A DNA stretch of 59,272 bases from Caballeronia sp. SEWSISQ10-4 2 (GTDB lineage: Bacteria; Pseudomonadota; Gammaproteobacteria; Burkholderiales; Burkholderiaceae): NCBI RefSeq assembly GCF_030464885.1, contig NZ_JALPRJ010000052.1:1-59272 (forward strand), in the 5' to 3' direction. The translations under genes were made by a program, and so were the position numbers. The notes below the pieces were generated by a model. It was given only the letters and a program-made list of their open reading frames with translations. It was not told where the DNA came from and did no database searches. Every line of letters starts with the position of its first letter. Positions within the stretch are counted from its first letter, which is position 1. Below are positions 17,423 to 26,684 of this stretch, piece after piece.

Positions 17423-17914
17423 ATGGCAAGCACCACCGCAACTCAACAACCCATCGTCACCGTGAAGGGCGGCAGGCTGAAGCGCACCTTATTGATCGCG
17501 GCGGGCCTTATCGTTTTGCTGGGCGCCGGCGGGGCTGGTGCTTACTACTACCTGCACAGATCCGCTTCGCATGAGCCGGCGAAAGCTGCCCCTGCCGCAC
17601 CGCCGGTGTTTTTCCCGCTGGAGTCGATGACGGTCAACCTTCAATCCGACGACGCCATGCATTACCTGCGGATCGGCTTGACGCTCAAGCTGTCGGATCA
17701 GAAAGCGCAAGCCGCGCTGACCGAGCGCATGCCCGAGGTTCGCAGCCACATTCTGATGTTGCTCTCGGCGAAGCGGCCGGACGATCTGGCGGGAATCGAC
17801 GGCAAGCGTGAGCTCGCGAAAGAGCTGTTGGAGACGGTCCAAAAGACGGGCGGCACGGCTGACAATCCAGCGCATGTGCAGGAAGTCTTGTTCACGGAAT
17901 TCGTCGTTCAATAA
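17423..17914 (+). CDS. fliL: FliL stator-associated membrane protein
   Basis: A 163-residue protein with one N-terminal membrane helix (TLLIAAGLIVLLGAGGAGAY, about 25-44) and a periplasmic domain with the FliL pattern FFPLESMTVNLQSDDAMHYL. FliL rings the stator units and supports torque. It opens the fliLMNOPQR run. The ATG follows AAGAGGT. The gap to fliM is 92 bases. Confidence 0.93.
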   Translation: MASTTATQQPIVTVKGGRLKRTLLIAAGLIVLLGAGGAGAYYYLHRSASHEPAKAAPAAPPVFFPLESMTVNLQSDDAMHYLRIGLTLKLSDQKAQAALTERMPEVRSHILMLLSAKRPDDLAGIDGKRELAKELLETVQKTGGTADNPAHVQEVLFTEFVVQ

Positions 17915-18006
17915 TCGGCGCGACAAACCTCGCCTTAAGCCGCAAACGCTAACGCGACCGCCGACGCCAGCACCAAGCAACCGGGTACAGGAACCAAGGA
18001 ACACTC

Positions 18007-19005
18007 ATGGGCCACGAAGAGTTCATGTCGCAGGAGGAGGTGGATGCCCTGCTCAAGGGCGTCACCGGGGAAGTCGACGCAGTCGCGGACGACACGCGCC
18101 ATCACGGCGTACGCCCTTACAACCTCGCGACGCAGGAACGCATCGTCCGGGGCCGGATGCCCGGCCTGGAAATCATCAACGACCGCTTCGCGCGCCTCTT
18201 GCGCGTGGGCATCTTCAACTTCATGCGGCGTTCGGCGGAAATCTCCGTCGGTCCGGTGAAGGTGCAGAAGTACAGCGAGTTCACCCGCAACCTGCCGATC
18301 CCGACGAACCTGAACCTGGTTCACGTGAAGCCCTTGCGCGGCACGTCGCTGTTCGTGTTCGATCCGAACCTGGTGTTCTTTGTCGTCGACAACCTCTTCG
18401 GCGGCGACGGCCGTTTCCACACGCGCGTGGAAGGCCGCGAGTTCACGCAGACCGAGCAGCGCATCATCAGCAAGCTGCTGAACCTCGTTTTCGAACACTA
18501 CGCGGCGTCGTGGAAAAGCGTGCGTTCGCTCAACTTCGAATACGTGCGCTCGGAAATGCACACGCAATTCGCAAACGTGGCCACGCCGAACGAGATCGTG
18601 ATCGTCACCCAGTTCTCTATCGAATTCGGCACGACCGGCGGCACGCTGCACATCTGCATGCCGTATTCGATGATCGAACCGATCCGCGACATCCTCTCCT
18701 CGCCCATTCAAGGCGAAGCGCTCGAAGTGGATCGCCGCTGGATTCGCGTGTTGTCGCAGCAAGTGCAGGCGGCCGAAGTGGAGCTCACGGTGGATCTGGC
18801 GGAGATCGGCACGACCTTCGAAAAGATTCTAAACATGCGAGCGGGCGATGTCCTGCCCATCGATGTGCCGGAAATGGTCACGGCAAAAGTGGACGGCGTG
18901 CCAGTGATGGAATGCGGCTACGGAATTTTCAATGGTCAATACGCGTTGCGCGTCCAGAAGATGATCAGCGCAACCGACACGATGAAGGAAGGTGGATATG
19001 AGTGA
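18007..19005 (+). CDS. fliM: FliM C-ring switch protein
   Basis: A 332-residue protein. The N-terminal CheY-P binding segment is present as FMSQEEVDALLKGV. The CheC-like middle domain (RPYNLATQERIVRGRMPGLE) and the SpoA C-terminal domain follow. FliM receives the chemotaxis signal and sets rotation direction. AAGGAA lies before the ATG. It overlaps fliN by 8 bases. Confidence 0.97.
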   Translation: MGHEEFMSQEEVDALLKGVTGEVDAVADDTRHHGVRPYNLATQERIVRGRMPGLEIINDRFARLLRVGIFNFMRRSAEISVGPVKVQKYSEFTRNLPIPTNLNLVHVKPLRGTSLFVFDPNLVFFVVDNLFGGDGRFHTRVEGREFTQTEQRIISKLLNLVFEHYAASWKSVRSLNFEYVRSEMHTQFANVATPNEIVIVTQFSIEFGTTGGTLHICMPYSMIEPIRDILSSPIQGEALEVDRRWIRVLSQQVQAAEVELTVDLAEIGTTFEKILNMRAGDVLPIDVPEMVTAKVDGVPVMECGYGIFNGQYALRVQKMISATDTMKEGGYE

Positions 19006-19435
19006 CGTAACTGAACCGGGCACGCTGCCGTCCAATCCGCTCAAGGGCGAGGACTTCGGCATGGACGACTGGGCGAGCGCGCTGGCCGAGCAGAACGGCA
19101 ATGAAACGCCGGCAGCGGGGTCATCGGCGGGATTGTTCCAGCCCTTGTCGAAAGTCGAAGCGCCATCGACGCGTAATGACATCGACATGATCCTCGATAT
19201 CCCCGTGCAGATGACGGTGGAACTCGGGCGCACCAAGATCGCGATCCGCAACCTGCTGCAACTGGCGCAGGGTTCGGTGGTGGAGCTCGACGGTCTCGCC
19301 GGCGAACCGATGGACGTGCTGGTGAACGGCTGCCTGATCGCGCAGGGCGAAGTGGTGGTGGTCAACGACAAGTTCGGTATCCGCCTCACCGACATCATCA
19401 CGCCGTCCGAACGCATCAGGAAGTTGAATCGATGA
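18998..19435 (+). CDS. fliN: FliN C-ring protein
   Basis: A 145-residue protein with an N-terminal acidic linker and the SpoA domain LDIPVQMTVELGRTKIAIRN near residues 65-84, continuing to VVNDKFGIRLTDII. FliN forms the bottom of the C-ring and docks FliH. ATG 18998 has an AAGGAAGG ribosome site inside the end of fliM; GTG 18992 is possible but less likely. Confidence 0.96.
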   Translation: MSDVTEPGTLPSNPLKGEDFGMDDWASALAEQNGNETPAAGSSAGLFQPLSKVEAPSTRNDIDMILDIPVQMTVELGRTKIAIRNLLQLAQGSVVELDGLAGEPMDVLVNGCLIAQGEVVVVNDKFGIRLTDIITPSERIRKLNR

Positions 19436-19950
19436 AACGCTTGGCCGTCGCTTTCACGACGCTCGCCGCAGCATTGAGCGCGCACGCCGCCGACATGAAC
19501 GCCGTCAATCACGCGGCGCAGATTGCATCGGGTGTCGGCGCGGGCACGGCCGTGCCGTCGCTCGGCGTAGGCGCGGTGCTGCAGACGCTGCTCGGACTGG
19601 CGATCGTGATCGCGTTCGTGTTCGGCTGCGCGTGGCTCGCGCGCAAGTTTGGCGTGGCAGGCAGCAAACGCACGGGCCTGGTGAAGGTGATTGGCGGCGC
19701 ATCCCTTGGAAACAAGGAGCGCGTCTCGGTGGTGGAGATCGGCGATACATGGCTCGTGCTCGGCGCGGCGCCCGGCAACGTGCGGCTGCTGCACACCATG
19801 CCGGCGGGATCGGTGGAACTCAACGGCGTGGAAGCCGGCGCTACGCCCGAGGGCCAGGCACTGCAAGGCACTTTCGGTCAACGTTTTCGCGATGCCCTCG
19901 CCGGTGAAGCGACCAAACGTCTGCAAAAGTTCGCAGGCGGGAGCAAGTAA
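19432..19950 (+). CDS. fliO: FliO export gate assembly protein
   Basis: A 172-residue protein with a cleavable-looking signal (LAVAFTTLAAALSAHA-AD), one membrane helix near 42-65 and a basic cytoplasmic domain. FliO helps assemble the FliP5 ring of the export gate. Start ATG overlaps the fliN stop (ATGA) and the stop overlaps fliP by one base (TAATG), a tightly coupled string. Confidence 0.93.
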   Translation: MKRLAVAFTTLAAALSAHAADMNAVNHAAQIASGVGAGTAVPSLGVGAVLQTLLGLAIVIAFVFGCAWLARKFGVAGSKRTGLVKVIGGASLGNKERVSVVEIGDTWLVLGAAPGNVRLLHTMPAGSVELNGVEAGATPEGQALQGTFGQRFRDALAGEATKRLQKFAGGSK

Positions 19951-20726
19951 TGCAGGCTCGTTTTTTTGCGCAGTGCGTAAGACTGGTGAAGCTGTTGGTA
20001 CCTGTCCTGATCGCCGCCCTTCCCTACACCGCTTTCGCCCAAAGCACCGCAGGACTTCCCGCGTTCAACACCAGCCCTGGCCCGAACGGCGGCACGACGT
20101 ATTCGCTCAGCGTCCAGACGATGCTGCTGCTCACCATGCTGTCGTTCCTGCCGGCCATGGTGCTGATGATGACGAGCTTCACGCGCATCATCATTGTGTT
20201 GTCGCTGTTGCGGCAGGCGCTTGGCACGACCAGCACGCCGCCCAACCAGGTGCTCGTCGGGCTCGCACTGTTTCTCTCGCTGTTCGTGATGTCGCCTGTG
20301 CTTGATCGTGCCTATAACGACGCGTACAAGCCGTTCTCCGACGGCACGATCACGATGGACCAGGCCATGACGCGCGGCGTCGCGCCATTCAAGCAGTTCA
20401 TGCTGCGCCAGACCCGCGAAGCCGATCTCGCGCTGTTCGCCCGGATCTCGAAAGCGGCGCCGATGAACGGTCCCGAAGACGTGCCTCTCTCGTTGCTGGT
20501 GCCGTCGTTCGTGACGAGCGAGCTCAAGACCGGCTTCCAGATCGGTTTCACCATCTTCATTCCGTTTCTCATCATCGACATGGTGGTGGCGAGCGTGCTG
20601 ATGTCGATGGGCATGATGATGGTGTCGCCGTCCACCATCTCGCTGCCGTTCAAACTGATGCTGTTTGTGCTCGTCGACGGCTGGCAGTTGCTGATCGGCT
20701 CGCTGGCGCAGAGCTTCGTATCCTAG
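19950..20726 (+). CDS. fliP: FliP export gate protein
   Basis: A 258-residue protein with an N-terminal signal, then membrane helices with the family signatures LPAMVLMMTSFTRIIIVLSL and FQIGFTIFIPFLIIDMVVAS. FliP forms the core of the FliPQR gate helix through which rod, hook and filament subunits pass. It overlaps fliO by one base. Confidence 0.97.
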   Translation: MQARFFAQCVRLVKLLVPVLIAALPYTAFAQSTAGLPAFNTSPGPNGGTTYSLSVQTMLLLTMLSFLPAMVLMMTSFTRIIIVLSLLRQALGTTSTPPNQVLVGLALFLSLFVMSPVLDRAYNDAYKPFSDGTITMDQAMTRGVAPFKQFMLRQTREADLALFARISKAAPMNGPEDVPLSLLVPSFVTSELKTGFQIGFTIFIPFLIIDMVVASVLMSMGMMMVSPSTISLPFKLMLFVLVDGWQLLIGSLAQSFVS

Positions 20727-20748
20727 AGCAGAGACTGAGACCTACACG

Positions 20749-21018
20749 ATGACACCCGAATCCGTCATGTCGATCGCGCACCAGGCCATGTACGTGGCGC
20801 TGTTGCTCGCGGCTCCGCTGCTGCTCGTTGCGCTGGTAGTCGGCCTGGTGGTGAGCTTGTTCCAGGCCGCCACGCAGATCAACGAAAGCACGCTCTCGTT
20901 CATTCCGAAATTGCTCGCGGTGGCGCTCACGCTTGTGATCGCCGGGCCGTGGATGCTGGAAACGCTGCTCGATTACATGCGCCACGTTTTCACCATCACG
21001 CCCGCCATCACCGGCTGA
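20749..21018 (+). CDS. fliQ: FliQ export gate protein
   Basis: An 89-residue protein with two membrane helices and the FliQ pattern VGLVVSLFQAATQINESTLS. Four copies wrap the FliP-FliR core of the gate. It lies 22 bases after fliP and 2 bases before fliR. Confidence 0.96.
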   Translation: MTPESVMSIAHQAMYVALLLAAPLLLVALVVGLVVSLFQAATQINESTLSFIPKLLAVALTLVIAGPWMLETLLDYMRHVFTITPAITG

Positions 21019-21020
21019 CG

Positions 21021-21812
21021 ATGTTCTCCGTCACTTACGCGCAGCTCAATGTCTGGCTGACGTCGTTCCTCTGGCCGTTCACACGCATTCTCGCGTTGAT
21101 TGCGACCGCGCCGATGCTCGGCCACCAGGCCATTCCGATCCGCGTCAAAGTGGCGCTCGCGGGGTTCATGGCACTGATCGTGGCGCCGACTATCGGCGTG
21201 GTGCCGCAAGTGACCGTGTTTTCCGCCGATGGCGTGCTGATCATCGTCAATCAGTTCCTGATCGGCGCTGCGCTCGGCATGACGATGCAGATTGCGTTCG
21301 CCACTATCGATGCCGCGGGCGAGTTTATCGGCATGCAAATGGGGCTCGGTTTTGCGATGCTTTACGACCCGCGTCAAGGCGGGAATTCGGTGGTGATATC
21401 GCGGTATCTGAACACCATCGCGATGCTCGCGTTCCTCGTCTTCGACGGCCATCTGCAAATGATCAGCGCCCTCGTGCAGACGTTTCAAAACGTGCCGGTG
21501 AGCGCGAACGTGCTGGGTGCGGCCGTGCATGCACGCGGCTGGCAGACGATCGCGGCGTATGGCGTGAGCGTGTTTTCGACGGGCTTGCTGCTGTCGCTGC
21601 CGGTGGTGGCCGCCTTGCTGATTGCCAACCTGTCGCTCGGGATCCTGAATCGCGCGGCGCCGCAGATCGGGATCTTCCAGGTAGGCTTTCCGGTCACCAT
21701 GCTGGTCGGCTTCCTGCTGATCCAGCTGATGATCCCCAACCTGATCCCGTTCTTTCAGCGCGTCTTCGAGAATGGTATCGACCAGATGGGGCGCGTCGCG
21801 GCGGCGATGTAG
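21021..21812 (+). CDS. fliR: FliR export gate protein
   Basis: A 263-residue membrane protein with six or so helices and the conserved AAGEFIGMQMGLGFAMLYDP loop. FliR sits as one copy in the FliP5R1 gate. ATG 21021 directly follows fliQ; the open frame beginning 20949 is fliQ shadow. It is the last gene of the fliL-R run and converges with fic, 16 bases away. Confidence 0.95.
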   Translation: MFSVTYAQLNVWLTSFLWPFTRILALIATAPMLGHQAIPIRVKVALAGFMALIVAPTIGVVPQVTVFSADGVLIIVNQFLIGAALGMTMQIAFATIDAAGEFIGMQMGLGFAMLYDPRQGGNSVVISRYLNTIAMLAFLVFDGHLQMISALVQTFQNVPVSANVLGAAVHARGWQTIAAYGVSVFSTGLLLSLPVVAALLIANLSLGILNRAAPQIGIFQVGFPVTMLVGFLLIQLMIPNLIPFFQRVFENGIDQMGRVAAAM

Positions 21813-21828
21813 CTGTCGGCGGCACCAG

Positions 21829-22944
21829 TCAATCAGCCAGCTCGTACGCGGTGCTGCGTCCACCCGATACTGACCTCCGCAGAACCCCAAGCGCCACCAG
21901 TTCGCCGATGTCGCGCAAGGCGGTATCGGGCGAACACGTCGCGATCGCTGCCCACTTGCTGGTGGTCAGCTTGCCGTCGAAACCATCCAGCAGCCGGTTC
22001 AGCAGCTTGATCTGCCGCTCGTTGAACGGCGCAGCGGCCCAGCGTTGCCAGAAACGCGTCTTGACCAGCACCGCGTTCACGGTGTGCTGGGCGTTGTCCA
22101 CAGCACGATGGAGCGCGTCGAGGAACCAGGCAAGCCACGCGGTCACATCGAGCGATCCGCGCTGCGTGCGCTCCAGGATGTCGTAGTAACCGTGGCGTTC
22201 CGACTGGATCTGCGCCGACAGGCTGTAGAAACGCTGCGGACTGCCATCGGCGCGGGCGAGCAGCAAATCGCCCACCGCCCGGGCGATACGGCCGTTGCTG
22301 TCGTCGAACGGATGCAGCGTGACGAACCACAGATGCGCCAGCCCTGCCTTGAGAACCGGAGACGGGTTGGAGTCGTGATTGACCCACTCGAGAAACCGCG
22401 TTGTCTCGGCGTCGAGACGGTCGGCGGGCGGTGCCTCGAAATGAACACGCTGACGGCCGACGGGGCCGGATATAACCTGCATGGGGCCATGCGTGTCGTT
22501 ACGCCATGCGCCGGTCTGGATCCGCGACATAGCGCTGAAGCCGGTCGGAAACAGAGCCGCGTGCCACCCGAACAAGCGCTCCCCGGTCAGCGGTGCGTTG
22601 CAATGCGCAGTTGCGTCGAGCACCATTTCAACCACACCTTCCACATGCCGGTCGACCGGCGCAAGCGCCCCGATATCCACGCCGAGCCGGCGCGCAATAG
22701 ACGATCGAACTGAATCGGCATTGAGCCGTTCACCCTCGATCTCGCTGGTCTTGAGCACGTCCTCGGTGAGCGCGGCCAGACTCGCCTGATTGCGCAGGGT
22801 CATGCCGACGTCGGCGAGGCGGCCGAGCAGCAAACCCTGGGCGCGGCTGACCGCGGCCAGCGGCCCGGCGATGACCGACAGCTCATAGCGCCAGACCGGC
22901 CAGTCCGGATGTTCCCAGATGTAAGTCCATTCTCCGCGTTTCAT
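21829..22944 (-). CDS. Fic/DOC-family AMPylase-type protein with N-terminal inhibitory helix and C-terminal wHTH
   Basis: A 371-residue Fic protein. Residues 1-100 resemble the DUF4172 N-terminal domain and include the inhibitory motif TSEIEG at 66-71 (T/S-xxx-E-G), which blocks ATP in class II Fic enzymes. The active loop is HPFDDSNGRIAR at 211-222; the usual Gly after D/E-D is Ser, while the catalytic His and the NGR and Arg residues are kept. The last 60 residues look like a winged helix domain (LTTSKWAAIATCSPDTALRD). Fic enzymes usually transfer AMP to target proteins; the target here is unknown. It is not flagellar and interrupts the locus. Several half-sites lie upstream. No clear ribosome site precedes ATG 22944. 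Confidence 0.88.
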   Translation of the reverse strand: MKRGEWTYIWEHPDWPVWRYELSVIAGPLAAVSRAQGLLLGRLADVGMTLRNQASLAALTEDVLKTSEIEGERLNADSVRSSIARRLGVDIGALAPVDRHVEGVVEMVLDATAHCNAPLTGERLFGWHAALFPTGFSAMSRIQTGAWRNDTHGPMQVISGPVGRQRVHFEAPPADRLDAETTRFLEWVNHDSNPSPVLKAGLAHLWFVTLHPFDDSNGRIARAVGDLLLARADGSPQRFYSLSAQIQSERHGYYDILERTQRGSLDVTAWLAWFLDALHRAVDNAQHTVNAVLVKTRFWQRWAAAPFNERQIKLLNRLLDGFDGKLTTSKWAAIATCSPDTALRDIGELVALGVLRRSVSGGRSTAYELAD

Positions 22945-23009
22945 GCGGTGATCATGAGCGTCATCGCCGCAAAGGGTGATTTATTCACCGCATAAAAAGC
23001 GGTGAATAA
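22945..23009. promoter_or_regulatory. Half-site array upstream of fic
   Basis: GCGGTGATC begins at 22946, two bases before the fic start. GGTGATTTA starts at 22975. TTATTCACCGC (22981-22991) and GCGGTGAATAA (22999-23009) form a perfect 11-base inverted repeat with a 7-base A-rich spacer. The four GGTGA half-sites alternate in direction within 65 bases. The Fic protein ends in a winged-helix-like domain, so autorepression is a natural inference. Confidence 0.6.
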
Positions 23010-23069
23010 GACGGCTAATCTCCGCATGCGGCCAGAGGTCGGTTCTTGGGCGCATCCGCATCGTCCAAT

Positions 23070-23103
23070 AAAAAGGGCCGCCCTTAAGCCGGGCGGCCCA
23101 AAA
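23070..23103 (-). terminator. Rho-independent terminator of flgKL
   Basis: On the minus strand GGGCCGCCC, a 7-base loop and GGGCGGCCC form a perfect 9-base stem followed by TTTTTA. It sits about 50 bases after the flgL stop and separates flgKL from fic. Confidence 0.9.
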
Positions 23104-23151
23104 CACATCCTACAACCCACATCAATTCCTTCCCTGCTTGCCCCCCGGCGA

Positions 23152-24426
23152 TCAACCCGTCAAATAGTTGAACAGTGACATTTTTTGAATCTGTGCAAAC
23201 GCCTGCTGCGCGGCCTGCAGCGAGTTCTGCGTCATCTCGTACTGGCTGATCGCGCTGGGCAAATTGACGCTGACCAGATCCGACAGGTTGCTGGCTGTCT
23301 GCGTCGACGTCGTCTGCGTCGCGGTCTGCGTCGCCGTCACTTCCTGCGAGCGGCCGCCAACTGCCGTCTGCGTCGTCAGCACGTTGTTGTACGTGTTGCT
23401 GATCTTCGTTCCCGCCGTGGTCAGCGCGTTTTGCAACGTCGCCTGTGCAGCCGTGCTCTCGGCGGGCTGCTTCAGCGCGTTCACCAGCGAATCGAGCGTC
23501 GTGAAAATGTCCGTGTCGCTGGTGTTGCCGGTGTTCGCCGGCGCCACGGTAAACGTATCGCCCGGTGCCGGCGTGCCGGAAATAGCCACGGTCTGCGAGC
23601 CGACCGTGATGTTGCCCCCGGCCGTATAGGCCGTCGGCGGCGTCACCGTCGTGGTCGTGCCCGTTGTCGGATCCAGGGCCGTAACCGAGTACGAGCTGAA
23701 GGTCGTGGTCGTGGGAGGCGTACCGGTGGTCGTGGTCCCGAAAGTGATGGTGTAGGTCGACGCGTTGGCGGGATCGCTGCTGTTGGTCACACTGACCGGA
23801 CTGATCGTGCCGGACCCCGTATTCGCCGACGCCCCCGACGAAACCGGGCTGCTTTCGTTCGACGACACGCTTTGGAAGATCGCCGAACCCGGATCGGCTA
23901 CGTTGATCGTGCGGGTATCGGAAATCTGCACCACTCGTTGGCCGGGACCGCCCGAGTAGCTCGCGCCAACGCCCGAGGGGTTGTCGCTGAATGGCTTCGA
24001 GCCGCCCTGAAAGCCGGCGAAGATGTAGTTGCCGTTGCTGTCGGTGGTGTTGGCGAGCGTCATCAAGGTGCTGCGATAACCCTGGAGCTGGGTCGCGAGC
24101 GAGGTGCGGTCGGTGTCGTTGAGCGTGCCGTTGCCGGCGTTCACTACCAGCGACTGGATGCTCTGCATCACGTTCGTCACGCTGGTGAGCGTGGAGTCTT
24201 CCTGCTGCAGCGAGGTCATCGCGGACGACTGGTTGGTCGTGTATTGCGCGAGGTTGGCCGCTTGCGAGCTGAGGGCCACGGCCTGCGCCGCGCCGAGCGG
24301 ATTGTCGGCGGCGGTCTGCAGGGCCTTGCCCGATGAGATCTGTGCGTACATGTTGGCGAGCGATGCCTGCTGATTGTTCATCGTCTCGACGTTCAACGTG
24401 AAGTACTGCGAGCTGGAGATGCGCAT
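23152..24426 (-). CDS. flgL: FlgL hook-filament junction protein (HAP3)
   Basis: A 424-residue flagellin-like protein. The N-terminal helical domain (MRISSSQYFTLNVETMNNQQ; AADNPLGAAQAVALSSQAAN) and the C-terminal helices (YEMTQNSLQAAQQAFAQIQK) pair in the D0/D1 fold; the middle 160-300 is Thr/Ser/Gly-rich and variable. FlgL joins FlgK to flagellin. It follows flgK by 10 bases. Confidence 0.95.
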   Translation of the reverse strand: MRISSSQYFTLNVETMNNQQASLANMYAQISSGKALQTAADNPLGAAQAVALSSQAANLAQYTTNQSSAMTSLQQEDSTLTSVTNVMQSIQSLVVNAGNGTLNDTDRTSLATQLQGYRSTLMTLANTTDSNGNYIFAGFQGGSKPFSDNPSGVGASYSGGPGQRVVQISDTRTINVADPGSAIFQSVSSNESSPVSSGASANTGSGTISPVSVTNSSDPANASTYTITFGTTTTGTPPTTTTFSSYSVTALDPTTGTTTTVTPPTAYTAGGNITVGSQTVAISGTPAPGDTFTVAPANTGNTSDTDIFTTLDSLVNALKQPAESTAAQATLQNALTTAGTKISNTYNNVLTTQTAVGGRSQEVTATQTATQTTSTQTASNLSDLVSVNLPSAISQYEMTQNSLQAAQQAFAQIQKMSLFNYLTG

Positions 24427-24436
24427 CGTGAAAACC

Positions 24437-26386
24437 TCAGTTGAAAATGCCGAGCAGCGTCGAGAACAGCGTGGAAGCGGTCTGGATGACCTTGCTGTTG
24501 GCCTGGTACAACTGCTGGTACTGAATCAGGTTGGCCGCTTCTTCATTCAGGTTCACGCCCGACACCGACTGTTGCGCCGATGTCGCCTGAGTCAGCACCG
24601 CGGTCGCCGACGTACTCGAACTCTGGAGATTGTTGGTCTCGTTGCCGATCTGGTTGACGTAGTTCGCGTACGCGCTCGTCAACGAATCCGTGCCGCCGTT
24701 CAGCGACTTCACCGAGCCGAGGTTCGCCATCGCAAGTGCGTTGCTGCCGTCGCTCGTGCCGCCCGTGTTCGCCGCGATCGTGAACGTGTCGTTGCTTGCC
24801 GGCGTGCCGCTGATCGTCGCGCTGACGCCCGTGCCGTTGGACACGGTAAGACCTAGGGCCGGGTTGTAGGCGAACGGCGTACCCGCCGGAACAACCGTAC
24901 TGCTCGGCAGCGTGACGGCCACGTTCGACGTCATTTGCTGGGTGGTCGCGTTGTACGTCAGCGTCATGCTGCTCGGGATTGAATAACCCGCGGCCACGGT
25001 CGCCGCCGAGATGTTCGCGGTTCCGGCATTGCTGGCTCCCGCCGATGCCACCGCCGGGGAAGCCGCCGCAATCGCGGTCGGATTCGTGGTAGCGAGCGAG
25101 AAGTTCCCGAGCGAGCCGCTCGTCGGCTCGATGGTGAACGAATCGCCGGCGTTCATGGCGCCGCTCGCCACCGAGATATTCAGCCCCGCCACCGTGCCGC
25201 TGGCCACGCCGGCCGCCGTGGGCGTGAGCGTGCCGAGTGCCGCGCCGCTCGCGCGGTCGGTGACCGTGTAACTCGTCCCGTTGTAGGACAACGTGTAGTT
25301 GCCGCTGGGGGCCTGGGTCGGATTGGCAATCGATACGCTCAGCTGGGCATTGCCCGTGTTGCGCGAATTCGAGTAGACGGTCGGGCTGCCGACCGAAAAC
25401 AGCGCCGTGCCCGGATTGCCATTCAGGTCGATGCCCAGCGAGTTTTGCTGGTTCATTTGCGCGGCGAAGCTGGTCGCGAGCGAGCCGAGCTGCGCCTGCG
25501 CGGGATCGAGCGACTGGCTGCGGAACGCGAGCAAACCGCCCACCGAGCCGCCGCCGAAGGTGGAGTCCGGCAAGTACTGGGTGGTCGCAGGCGTGAGCGG
25601 GGTGCCATTAGGCGATGCATACGCAATCGACAACTCGCTCGGGTCCGAGGTCGACGTCACCGCTTGCAGTTGATAAGCCGTCGTGCCCGAGACCAGCGGC
25701 TGGCCCGTGCCGATAGAAACGTTATAAGCACCGTCGACGGTGTTGACGTGCACGCTCGTCAGCTGGCTCAGATTCGCTACCGCCTGATCGCGTGCATCGA
25801 GCAGTTGGTTCGGCGGCTGACCTTGCGAGCTCGCGGAGGCAATCTGGCCATTCAGCGTGGCGATCTGATTGGTGTAGCTGTTGATCTGCGTGACCGCGCT
25901 GGTGAGCTGCTGGTTGACGCCGGTGCGCAGCTGGTTGTACGTCGTGGCGGCGGCGTTCACCTGGTTGGCGAGCGATTGGGCGCTGCTCATCAGCGACTGC
26001 CGCGTGGACGTCGTGCCGGGGTTGTTCGCCACCGACTGCAGGCTGGTGAAATAGCTGGTGATGCCCGCGCCGATACCCGTCGTCGGATCGCCGACGAGGT
26101 TGTTCAGCTGCGACAACATCGAATAGTAGGTGTTCAGCGAACTGCTGTTGGACTGCGCGCTATTGAGCGCCTTGGTCAGGAAGTCGCTGTACGAACGCGA
26201 GACGGTCGCCGTATTGACCCCGGACCCCATGTAGCCCGAGGTCGTGTATTGCCCCGACGCCTCCTGGTACACCGGCTTCTCCTGGGTGTAACCCGGCGTG
26301 GCGGCGTTGCTGATGTTCTGTCCGGTGGTGGTCAATCCCCATTGGGCTGAATTGAGACCACTCACGCCAATATCGAATAGGGACAT
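24437..26386 (-). CDS. flgK: FlgK hook-filament junction protein (HAP1)
   Basis: A 649-residue protein beginning MSLFDIGVSGLNSAQWGLTT with the rod/hook/HAP motif NISNAATPGYTQ and ending in the C-terminal helix NLIQYQQLYQANSKVIQTAS. Middle domains are Ser/Thr/Ala-rich. The start is ATG 26386 with AGGA upstream; a longer frame to 26542 crosses the promoter and is not coding. The operon flgK-flgL is closed by a strong terminator. Confidence 0.95.
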   Translation of the reverse strand: MSLFDIGVSGLNSAQWGLTTTGQNISNAATPGYTQEKPVYQEASGQYTTSGYMGSGVNTATVSRSYSDFLTKALNSAQSNSSSLNTYYSMLSQLNNLVGDPTTGIGAGITSYFTSLQSVANNPGTTSTRQSLMSSAQSLANQVNAAATTYNQLRTGVNQQLTSAVTQINSYTNQIATLNGQIASASSQGQPPNQLLDARDQAVANLSQLTSVHVNTVDGAYNVSIGTGQPLVSGTTAYQLQAVTSTSDPSELSIAYASPNGTPLTPATTQYLPDSTFGGGSVGGLLAFRSQSLDPAQAQLGSLATSFAAQMNQQNSLGIDLNGNPGTALFSVGSPTVYSNSRNTGNAQLSVSIANPTQAPSGNYTLSYNGTSYTVTDRASGAALGTLTPTAAGVASGTVAGLNISVASGAMNAGDSFTIEPTSGSLGNFSLATTNPTAIAAASPAVASAGASNAGTANISAATVAAGYSIPSSMTLTYNATTQQMTSNVAVTLPSSTVVPAGTPFAYNPALGLTVSNGTGVSATISGTPASNDTFTIAANTGGTSDGSNALAMANLGSVKSLNGGTDSLTSAYANYVNQIGNETNNLQSSSTSATAVLTQATSAQQSVSGVNLNEEAANLIQYQQLYQANSKVIQTASTLFSTLLGIFN

Positions 26387-26446
26387 GCAAGGAATCCTGG
26401 TAAAGGCATGAAGCCCGGGCCGCCATTGTTTGACGACAACGGGTGT

Positions 26447-26473
26447 ATATCGGCCGATTGCAGAAAAAGTTGA
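26447..26473 (-). promoter_or_regulatory. Sigma-28-like promoter for flgKL
   Basis: On the minus strand TCAACTTT, 11 bases, GCCGATAT: six of eight and seven of eight matches to the sigma-28 boxes with exact spacing. It lies about 50 bases before the expected transcription start-to-ATG distance for flgK. The rest of 26387-26684 holds no gene I can support. Confidence 0.65.
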
Positions 26474-26684
26474 ATCCCGGCGCGGCGAATCAGCGCGTGC
26501 GTAGTACCGCCTCCGATAACACCCGCGGGCGCACTGCGCCATGACGGATTATTCACCGGGGTTAATCGGGGCAATCGGTGAAGCAACGAGGGGATTGGGC
26601 GTCAGTTCGCCGGATGGAAGAGGTTGGATGCAGAGGCGTGGGCGGAAGCACAGGCAAGCGCGGAGCTTGCCGCCGCCATTTACT

